A stretch of DNA of 39,762 nt from an uncultured Ignavibacteria bacterium. GTDB taxonomy: Bacteria > Bacteroidota > Ignavibacteria > Tepidaquicellales > Tepidaquicellaceae. This document shows, piece by piece, positions 33,418 through 39,762 of this stretch. Where the stretch lies: the NCBI GenBank assembly GCA_937924675.1, contig CALEVL010000025.1, forward strand, positions 1 through 39,762, read 5' to 3'. The position numbers were made by a program, and so were the translations under genes. The notes under the pieces were generated by a model. That model was not told the DNA's origin and searched no databases. It was given only the letters and a program-made list of their open reading frames with translations. Position 1 is the first letter of the stretch. Every line of letters begins with the position of its first letter.

Positions 33418-34896
33418 ATGACAAACAGTTCAAAGCATTTTCTTCAACTTATATTCCTTACACTAGTTTGCGCTTTTTCCGTGACATCCTGTGAGCAGGA
33501 TTTTACTGAGCCAAATAGCGGTATAGTAGAATTCCCGGATGATATCAGCCAACTCTTCAATACACCATACACTGAAGAAAACTTATCTTGTACAACTCCA
33601 TCTTGCCATGCTTCAGGAAATAATTCAAATGGTTTAAATCTCCAGGATTGGCAAAGCACAATGAACGGCTCTCAAAACGGGTCAATGGTTGTTCCATATA
33701 ATGGCTTCTGGTCATATATGTATTCGGTTGTTAATCCTGACAGTAATGCAGGTCCTGTCTCCACTGTCGGGCTGTCTGAATTTCATAAGCTTGACTCTTC
33801 AAAAGTTACAACCATAAAGAACTGGATAGACCAGGGTGCAAAAAGCAAGGATGGAAGAGTAGCATTATCAGATCAGCCAATAAGCGAAAAATTCTTCATT
33901 ACAAATCAGGCTTCGGATCTAGTTGCAGTAATAAATTCAAAAAGCAGATTAATAAGCAGGTTCATTCCGGTTGGAGGAAGGTCAAGTCAACTTGATGCAC
34001 CGCATTATATCACACTCAGCCATGACAATAGATTCTTCTTTGTCAGTTTAATTCAGGAAGGATTTCTTGAGAAGTATGATGTAAATACTGACTATCCTTT
34101 CAACAGGGCAGACAGAACTTTAGCGGGTCTTAATCCAGCTCATATTGTAATCTCACCTGACGATAATTTCGGGTATGTAACAAATTTTGATGCAAGCGGA
34201 ACACAAAGAACAGTAAGAAAGTTTTCAACATCTCCGCTTCAGATAATTGACACTATTTCCAATGTTCGAATGGCAGCACCACATGGTATGGCATTAAGCA
34301 ACGACGGAAGCATCTTGTTTGTAGCTTCGCAGATAGGGGAGTATCTTTTCAGAATCACCACATCCAATTTTGAGATTGAAAGTTCAGCTCCAGTTGACCC
34401 ATCTGTGCCTCCATCCGGAAATGGTACAGGAGTATTCAATCCATATCAGGTAGTATTGTCGCCGGACGGAAGTAAATTGTTTGTTACACTTCGCGAAGCA
34501 AATAAAGTTGGGGTATATAACGCAGAGACTTTAGAAAGAATCTCGTTGATCGAAGTCGGAGCAAAGCCTTTACTAATGAAGTTTACAAATGACGGACAAT
34601 ATCTATTTGTCTGCAACCGTAACAGTAACACGGTATCAGTCATCAGTTCAGCTACACTAACTGTAGTTTCAACTGTTTCAAATGTTGGGATTCAACCCCA
34701 CGGAGTTGATTTTACTAAAGATGGAAGCTATGCAATAATTGCATGTGAGACGCAATCCGGTTTTGACGGACATCATCCGCAGTCCGGAAATTTCAAGACC
34801 GGAGTATCAAGGATGATCAAAATAAGTGATTTCACATTGGAAGATACCAGATTACAAATGGGTTCATTTCCAGCAGGTATTGTCGCCGGACGATAA
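33418..34896 (+). CDS. Lipoprotein with cytochrome c-like CxxxxCH motif and YVTN-type beta-propeller
   Basis: The 492-residue protein has a lipoprotein signal (VTSC, acyl Cys25). Near residues 58-64 CTTPSCH is a wide heme-c-type motif (four residues between the Cys), followed by GLNLQDW and IKNWIDQGAKSKDG, typical of the cytochrome-like domain found on outer-membrane proteins in this phylum. From about residue 160 a seven-bladed YVTN propeller follows (ALSNDGSILFVASQ, VVLSPDGSKLFVTLRE and similar). Heme binding is inferred. It could be an electron-transfer or sensory surface protein; the partner is unknown. It stands alone, with 204 bases upstream that hold no clear promoter. Confidence 0.75.
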   Translation: MTNSSKHFLQLIFLTLVCAFSVTSCEQDFTEPNSGIVEFPDDISQLFNTPYTEENLSCTTPSCHASGNNSNGLNLQDWQSTMNGSQNGSMVVPYNGFWSYMYSVVNPDSNAGPVSTVGLSEFHKLDSSKVTTIKNWIDQGAKSKDGRVALSDQPISEKFFITNQASDLVAVINSKSRLISRFIPVGGRSSQLDAPHYITLSHDNRFFFVSLIQEGFLEKYDVNTDYPFNRADRTLAGLNPAHIVISPDDNFGYVTNFDASGTQRTVRKFSTSPLQIIDTISNVRMAAPHGMALSNDGSILFVASQIGEYLFRITTSNFEIESSAPVDPSVPPSGNGTGVFNPYQVVLSPDGSKLFVTLREANKVGVYNAETLERISLIEVGAKPLLMKFTNDGQYLFVCNRNSNTVSVISSATLTVVSTVSNVGIQPHGVDFTKDGSYAIIACETQSGFDGHHPQSGNFKTGVSRMIKISDFTLEDTRLQMGSFPAGIVAGR

Positions 34897-34939
34897 TTGA
34901 ATTTTAGAAGTGTAACTTGTTGCAGTTAAACCGAATACA

Positions 34940-35836
34940 TTACTTCGACAAAAGCATTTTTCTGACTTCAGTCTTTTCGGGAGTTTTGATTCTATAAAAG
35001 TAGATTCCACTCGGGTAGTTTGACGCATTGAATTCCACTGAGTGTTCACCTGCATCCTGGTTCTGGTCAATTAAGACTTCAACCTGTCTGCCTAGACGGT
35101 CATACACAGTAATGCTTACATTTGTTGAATTTGGCAGGGTATAAGTTATGGTTGTGACAGGATTAAAAGGGTTAGGTGAATTTGTAGCGCTGAAAAAAGA
35201 TTCTGCGGAAGAACTTCCGTTATCAAAACCTTCAAGGGCTTCCTTACTCTGAATCTCTGAAACAAGTGCTATACCAGATTTAAATTCAGAAGGCACATAA
35301 TTCTTCCCGCTTTCGAAATCCAGCTGCACACCCAATGCTTCATCTTCGGTTATCTCGAATCCAATAGAAGAATTTGCTTTGAGATTAAAATTATCCTGAT
35401 CGAGTCTGATTTTCAGCTCTTTCCATCCGGCAAAATTCATCGAAACAGGTTCAGTTTCCAAGAGCGCATCTTTCGATGCATCATATCTCGTGTCATTGTC
35501 AAGATCATATATTATCTTAACAGTTACAGTTGCATCATTGTTTGCACCATTGATCATTAGATTAACGAAATTTCCAGGCTTGAATAAGTGAGGTCTTTTC
35601 AGGAAGATCTTTCCGATATACTCTGAGGGATTTATGACTTTTGTGGAAATGATGTCTGCATACCCATTCTCTTTATTATCTTCAGAATGAGAATACTTCA
35701 TTTCTAAACCCCCAAAGATCCAATCAGGCAATGCCTTCTTGGAAAAGTCATCAATTATGTCACCCTGAGCGAAAGAAATATTGACTCCAAACAGGAATAA
35801 TATAATGAATATAAAAATTGGACAAACGAATTTCAT
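34940..35836 (-). CDS. Secreted protein with T9SS type A sorting domain
   Basis: The 298-residue protein has a signal peptide (about 1-23). Residues 24-200 form a beta-sandwich-like domain resembling carbohydrate-binding or galactose-binding modules (DLDNDTRYDASKDALL is acidic and could bind calcium). The last 80 or so residues are the sorting domain, starting ATNSPNPFNPVTTITYTLP and ending RKMLLSK. It lies 33 bases after a second, much smaller T9SS protein on the same strand, so the two may be co-transcribed. Confidence 0.78.
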   Translation of the reverse strand: MKFVCPIFIFIILFLFGVNISFAQGDIIDDFSKKALPDWIFGGLEMKYSHSEDNKENGYADIISTKVINPSEYIGKIFLKRPHLFKPGNFVNLMINGANNDATVTVKIIYDLDNDTRYDASKDALLETEPVSMNFAGWKELKIRLDQDNFNLKANSSIGFEITEDEALGVQLDFESGKNYVPSEFKSGIALVSEIQSKEALEGFDNGSSSAESFFSATNSPNPFNPVTTITYTLPNSTNVSITVYDRLGRQVEVLIDQNQDAGEHSVEFNASNYPSGIYFYRIKTPEKTEVRKMLLSK

Positions 35837-35869
35837 GGCGATTTTTAAGAGGGAAGTACTGTAAACGAA

Positions 35870-36265
35870 TTACTTTATCAGAGTCATTCTTTTCACCGAC
35901 GTAAAACCATTTACCTGCAACTTATACAAGTAAACACCAGCTGACAAGTTTGAAGCATCAAACTGTTTACTGTAAACTCCGGCTTCCTGAAATTCATTTA
36001 CAAGATTTGCAACTTCCTGACCAACTAAATTATAAATCTTCAGAGAAACAAATCCCTGAACATTGAGTTTATAATTTATGATCGTTGCTGGATTAAAGGG
36101 GTTTGGAAAATTCTGATAAAGCCTGTAATCATCAGATGGGCCGGAATTAAGTTCCGTGCCGGTATTATCCAAATTGTTATTCGATTGGTCTTTAGATTCA
36201 GCGAAGCTAATTACGCTGAAGCTCAATACCAGCAGAAACAATATTTTGAAGTATGTATTCATCAT
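35870..36265 (-). CDS. Minimal secreted protein: signal peptide plus T9SS sorting domain
   Basis: The 131-residue protein starts at ATG 36265 or the next codon (36262), chosen because the signal peptide (MMNTYFKILFLLVLSFSV...) begins there. After cleavage only about 25 polar residues (rich in Asn, Ser, Asp) precede a complete T9SS type A domain (LYQNFPNPFNPATIINYKLN ... KRMTLIK). There is thus almost no cargo. It could be a remnant of a larger gene, a decoy or priming substrate of the T9SS, or a small surface peptide. The domain itself looks intact. Confidence 0.75.
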   Translation of the reverse strand: MMNTYFKILFLLVLSFSVISFAESKDQSNNNLDNTGTELNSGPSDDYRLYQNFPNPFNPATIINYKLNVQGFVSLKIYNLVGQEVANLVNEFQEAGVYSKQFDASNLSAGVYLYKLQVNGFTSVKRMTLIK

Positions 36266-36318
36266 AGACTTTACAAAATTAGAGATTTCTTTTAAAACAA
36301 GCAATAGCAGTTTTAATT

Positions 36319-36352
36319 ATTTCCTGCCACCCGTAAATAGATGGCAGGAAAT
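36319..36352 (-). terminator. Hairpin downstream of htrA, possible terminator
   Basis: A perfect 11-bp stem ATTTCCTGCCA / TGGCAGGAAAT closes a 12-base loop, 14 bases beyond the htrA stop. Only a weak AT-rich stretch follows on the minus strand, so termination efficiency is doubtful; mRNA 3'-end protection is another possibility. Confidence 0.5.
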
Positions 36353-36365
36353 TTCAACATACAAA

Positions 36366-37868
36366 TTATTTAATTTCCAAAGCTACTAATCTGGTTGTCT
36401 TATCCGGTGTCTTGACTTTGAGTACAACAATATCACCTTTCTTCTTTGATGACAATATTGAACTTAGATCACTTGTACCAGATACCTCCTGCTTATCAGC
36501 TTCTACAACCACCAGCCCTTCCCGTAAACCCCGGTCAAATCCTTCAGAATAAGTCTTCACATCAACAATCTTCACCCCACCGTCAATATCAAATTTACTC
36601 TTTTCATCTGAGGTAAGGTCAACTGCTGAAAAGCCCAATGTCTCAAAAGACTGACTGCCTGCAAACCCTTTTTCCTCTTTCGGTACGGTATTCTGAGCCG
36701 CCATATCGTTGTTTTCATCCCTCGGTTTCAATGTAACTTCCATAGTCTTATAACTTCCATCTCTGAATATCTTCAAACTAACACTCTCACCAGGATGCTT
36801 TGAGCCAATAATTGTTTGCAGTTCATTTGCAGCATTCACTTCTTTATCATCAACAGAAAGGATTACATCGCCAGATTTAAGTCCTGCATCAGCTCCGGCA
36901 CCATTTGCAACAACATCCTGGACAAGTACGCCCTGTGCTTTATCTAGACCGAGTCCCTTTGCTTCTTTAACATCTACATCCTTTATCGTAACGCCGATAT
37001 ATCCGCGTGAAACTTTTCCATTCTTAATCAGCTCCGAAGCCACATTTTTTGCCATATTCACAGGTATTGCAAAGCCGTAGCCCTGATAATATCCATTTGT
37101 TGTCTTAATTGCAGAGTTGATACCTACAAGAGTACCATTGATATCAACCAAAGCTCCTCCGCTGTTTCCGGGATTAATGGCAGCATCAGTCTGGATGAAG
37201 TTATTGATTGCATAGCTGTTGCCGCCAATATTAATATTTCTTCCGATGGCAGAAACAATCCCTGCAGTTACTGTGCTGTTAAGCCCAAGCGGATTTCCAA
37301 TTGCCACTACCCACTGTCCAACCTGCACATCGTCGGAATTACCAATTGTTGCTACCGGAAGATCTTGAGCTTCGATTTTGATTACAGCCAGATCCGTATT
37401 TGGATCAGTTCCGATCATTTTGGCAGTGAACTCTCTCTTATCAGTAAGTATCACTTTTATACCGGATTCTGAAGCACTGCTTACAACATGGTTGTTGGTG
37501 ATTATGTAGCCATCATTGCTTATTATGATTCCGGAACCGGATCCGCGGTTTGGTGAATTGTCAGGCGGCATTTGGAAAAAGTGCTCAAATCCCTTAGGCA
37601 TCTCCTGAGTTTCTTCTGAACCTGAACCGGTTGATGTTACTTCGATGTAAGCAACAGTCGGTGTAACTGATTTCGCGATCTCAACAAAAGCGTCATTGAG
37701 ACCTTTCAATTGAGTATTAGCTTCTTGTATTGGCGGAGTCGTCTTAAAATCGACTTGGGAACTAGCTACTATCGGCTTAATATTGCCGAAGTTTGCAATC
37801 AATAGCCCCCCGAAAGAAAGCGCCATTACTAGCAATAATCCCGCAAAGATTACTGATTTTTTTGACAT
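36366..37868 (-). CDS. degP: HtrA/DegP-type periplasmic serine protease (Do family)
   Basis: This envelope quality-control protease has 500 residues: an N-terminal signal/anchor (about 1-28), a trypsin-like domain with the triad His127 (TNNHVV), Asp159 (NTDLAV) and Ser236 (GNSGGAL), and two PDZ domains (about 288-382 and 405-498). It degrades or refolds damaged exported proteins, fitting a genome that secretes many T9SS substrates. The start is supported by AAGGAG eight bases upstream. recO lies 46 bases upstream on the same strand. Confidence 0.95.
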   Translation of the reverse strand: MSKKSVIFAGLLLVMALSFGGLLIANFGNIKPIVASSQVDFKTTPPIQEANTQLKGLNDAFVEIAKSVTPTVAYIEVTSTGSGSEETQEMPKGFEHFFQMPPDNSPNRGSGSGIIISNDGYIITNNHVVSSASESGIKVILTDKREFTAKMIGTDPNTDLAVIKIEAQDLPVATIGNSDDVQVGQWVVAIGNPLGLNSTVTAGIVSAIGRNINIGGNSYAINNFIQTDAAINPGNSGGALVDINGTLVGINSAIKTTNGYYQGYGFAIPVNMAKNVASELIKNGKVSRGYIGVTIKDVDVKEAKGLGLDKAQGVLVQDVVANGAGADAGLKSGDVILSVDDKEVNAANELQTIIGSKHPGESVSLKIFRDGSYKTMEVTLKPRDENNDMAAQNTVPKEEKGFAGSQSFETLGFSAVDLTSDEKSKFDIDGGVKIVDVKTYSEGFDRGLREGLVVVEADKQEVSGTSDLSSILSSKKKGDIVVLKVKTPDKTTRLVALEIK

Positions 37869-37914
37869 TTATTTCTCCTTTTTGTTTTGTATTTGAATAA
37901 AAGTTTAATGATAT

Positions 37915-38586
37915 CTACAACTGATCAAAAACGTTTCTTGCTCTTTGATAATTGCTTCCGACTGAGTTATCAAGCAAATGTTGTTCATAGAATCTGCAAA
38001 GTTTGTTCAGATTAACTTCTGTGTGATTGTCTGCCTTGAATGATTCACTTTTTATCTCAATAAGAAATTCCATATCAGGTTTGTTTAGAGTAAATCCAGA
38101 TCTTGTAAAAAAAGTTTCGAATCTTTCGTTTCCCGCTTCAGGACTCAATCCAAGATATTCTGAAAATCTTATCAAAAATCTTAGCAATTCAAATTCAGGA
38201 TTATTATGCAAACTGTCAATACCATGGAAAAATCCATATGTCATTTCATAAAGAATTCTATCTACAGAATTGACAGGTGTGCATCTGTTGATCAATTCAA
38301 GAGCAATATAAACAGCTCGAATACGATCAATGTCGGTATCTATATTCCTGAATGTTTCAATGCTGTTTGCCTGGGAAAGAAGCTGAATCTCTCTGTTTTC
38401 CTTGAAGTAAATCATAGCTTCAAGGCAGCTGAAACTTCCTGTTGAACCGTTACGGGAGTTCTTTCTAGCACCCTTATGAATCACACTTACTTTTCCGAGC
38501 TGTTCAGTCAATAGTGTCAAAATCCTGCTTGAATCAGAATACTTCATAGATCTGATGACGAAAGCCTTTGTTTTAACCAATGACAT
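37915..38586 (-). CDS. recO: DNA repair protein RecO
   Basis: The 223 residues match RecO: an N-terminal OB fold (MSLVKTKAFVIRSMKYSDSS..., then GKVSVIHKGARK) and a helical C-terminal half. RecO anneals SSB-coated DNA and loads RecA together with RecR and RecF. No zinc-binding CxxC pairs are evident in this copy. It is between the PfkB-family kinase and htrA on the same strand, with gaps of 33 and 46 bases. Confidence 0.9.
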   Translation of the reverse strand: MSLVKTKAFVIRSMKYSDSSRILTLLTEQLGKVSVIHKGARKNSRNGSTGSFSCLEAMIYFKENREIQLLSQANSIETFRNIDTDIDRIRAVYIALELINRCTPVNSVDRILYEMTYGFFHGIDSLHNNPEFELLRFLIRFSEYLGLSPEAGNERFETFFTRSGFTLNKPDMEFLIEIKSESFKADNHTEVNLNKLCRFYEQHLLDNSVGSNYQRARNVFDQL

Positions 38587-38619
38587 ACGTCAGTTTGACA
38601 TTCATTGTTTCAGGATAGT

Positions 38620-39540
38620 TTAAATAGATGCATTTTCAAAATGGGTAAGATTCTTGAATTCATTAAATCTGTTCATAATGATATCTTTATTCAGGTCTCT
38701 GATTCCATCAAGTGAGAACTTCTCAACAGCCAGTGAAGCCATCGTGCTTCCGTAAATAACGGCCAGTTTCAAATTGCTGTCAGAGATATCATCTGTTTTA
38801 GCAAGCCATCCCATCATACCCCCTGCAAATGTATCACCTGCTCCCGTCGGATCAAATACTTGTTCAAGCGGATATGCCGGTGCAGAAAAGATGAACTCGG
38901 GAGTAAACAGCAAGGCACCGTGTTCGCCTTTCTTAATTATAACTATTTCCGGTCCCATCCTCATGATCTTTCTTGCAGCTGAAACAAGATTGAATTCACC
39001 TGATAGCTCTCTGGCTTCGCCGTCATTAATAACAAGAAGATTGACCAGCTTAAGTGTTTCCAGGAGTTCATCGTAAGCACCGTCAATCCAGAAGTTCATA
39101 GTATCGCACATAATCAGCTTAGGCTTATCAATCTGATTTACTACCTTTTTCTGAAGGCTTGGATGCAAATTACCAAGGCATACGTACTTGCTATCCCTGA
39201 AGCTATCCGAAATTATGGGATCAAATTTTTCAAATACATTTAGTTCAGTCACCAAAGATTCTCGTGTGTTGAGATCAAAATCATATTTACCGTGCCAATG
39301 AAAAGTCTTGTCAGTTTTTGAAATTTCAAGTCCCGAGATGTCGATCTTCTTTGATCGTAAGAATTCAATTTCTTCCTGCGGAAAATCATATCCGACTATG
39401 CCGACAAGCCTTACTTCATCAGTAAAGTAACTTGCCGAAGTAGAGATAAAGGTTGCTGACCCTCCAAGAGTTCTTTCAGCTTTTCCAAAAGGTGTTTCAA
39501 TTGTGTCAAGCGCAAGGGAACCGATTACTAATAAACTCAT
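38620..39540 (-). CDS. PfkB-family carbohydrate kinase
   Basis: The 306-residue ribokinase-fold enzyme has the N-terminal GSLALDTIETPFGK..TLGGSAT region and the signature DPTGAGDTFAGG (230-241) with catalytic Asp236. It phosphorylates a sugar, nucleoside or sugar derivative with ATP. No substrate-specific motif was recognised, and neighbours (recO, htrA) give no clue, so adenosine- or ribokinase-like activity cannot be chosen. Confidence 0.85.
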   Translation of the reverse strand: MSLLVIGSLALDTIETPFGKAERTLGGSATFISTSASYFTDEVRLVGIVGYDFPQEEIEFLRSKKIDISGLEISKTDKTFHWHGKYDFDLNTRESLVTELNVFEKFDPIISDSFRDSKYVCLGNLHPSLQKKVVNQIDKPKLIMCDTMNFWIDGAYDELLETLKLVNLLVINDGEARELSGEFNLVSAARKIMRMGPEIVIIKKGEHGALLFTPEFIFSAPAYPLEQVFDPTGAGDTFAGGMMGWLAKTDDISDSNLKLAVIYGSTMASLAVEKFSLDGIRDLNKDIIMNRFNEFKNLTHFENASI

Positions 39541-39762
39541 TAATTTTATGTTTTTGCAAAATTACCTATAATGCAAGGGTTATTCAAGAATTAATAAATG
39601 CCGCACTGCTGACCAAAACGTTTTTGCATTTCGAAAATTCATTCGAAATCAAGCTGGAAAATTAGAAAAAAATCGGTTCGGAGAAACAACCCGCCCGCCT
39701 GTCGAATTACTACTCACTTGAACCGAATGACGGCGGACAGGCCTCATCCTAATTGCCGTTAA
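39541..39762. other. Right-edge intergenic segment
   Basis: No gene was found. The last 80 bases contain GCCTGTC (39697-39703) and its reverse complement GACAGGC (39736-39742) among GC-rich pieces (CGCCCGCC, GGCGG), unlike the AT-rich surroundings. This resembles another interspersed intergenic element, but only one copy is in view. Confidence 0.4.

Noticed and set aside
36266..36304. Upstream start for the minimal T9SS protein
   Set aside because: It would place 13 extra residues before the signal peptide; ATG 36265 gives a normal signal sequence.
39453..39665. Plus-strand frame at the right edge
   Set aside because: Its first part lies antisense to the PfkB-family kinase gene, and the rest is low-complexity AT-rich sequence.
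39690..39745. Terminator-like hairpin from GCCTGTC/GACAGGC
   Set aside because: The arms are 32 bases apart with no T run; more likely part of an interspersed element.

Overview
This AT-rich window (roughly 38-40 % G+C by eye) carries about 33 protein genes and no RNA genes. It most resembles a member of the Ignavibacteria / Chlorobi side of Bacteroidota. The main reasons are five secreted proteins ending in the type IX secretion (T9SS) type A sorting domain with the hallmark NFPNPFNPST-like opening, a free-standing ribosomal protein S21, a PNGase F-like secreted enzyme and weak or absent Shine-Dalgarno sites. This placement is an inference; no rRNA or marker tree is available.

Layout. Bases 1-631 are non-coding and repeat-rich: two identical 103-bp copies and short forward and inverted copies of an interspersed element. 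Next come two large secreted proteins: an Asp-box (BNR) propeller with a dockerin-like tail (632-3490), and a PNGase F-like T9SS cargo (3780-5705). A housekeeping block follows on the plus strand: rpsU with its own promoter and terminator, hpt, ftsH, a dolichol/phytol-kinase-like lipid kinase and ychF. A five-gene minus-strand run reads purM, lysine 6-aminotransferase, Fur-type regulator, feoA, feoB. At 16007-17643 a sulfotransferase-like gene and a class IV aminotransferase gene lie 2 bp apart; they correspond domain for domain to the plant 'branched-chain aminotransferase-like' fusion proteins.

The minus-strand block 17650-21829 holds corA, rsmI-like, dut, a proline-rich DUF4190 membrane protein, tatD and a purine nucleoside phosphorylase. 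From 21953 the plus strand carries a TPR protein, two small T9SS cargo proteins around an isolated nuoI, a CNNM/CBS (CorC/HlyC) membrane protein, an isolated MlaE-type permease, pyrB, pyrC, a ParA-like ATPase and valS. Arginase converges on valS. The right end has a heme-motif/YVTN-propeller lipoprotein, two minus-strand T9SS proteins (one almost nothing but a sorting domain), an HtrA protease, recO and a PfkB-family kinase.

Functional themes are nucleotide metabolism (hpt, purM, punA, dut, pyrB, pyrC), iron uptake under Fur control (fur-feoA-feoB), envelope quality control (ftsH, htrA) and T9SS-dependent secretion. No prophage, transposase, CRISPR array or toxin-antitoxin module was seen. 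The most unusual items are the split sulfotransferase/aminotransferase pair, the cargo-less T9SS protein, the FeoB with an altered G4 motif, and the repeat cluster at the left edge.
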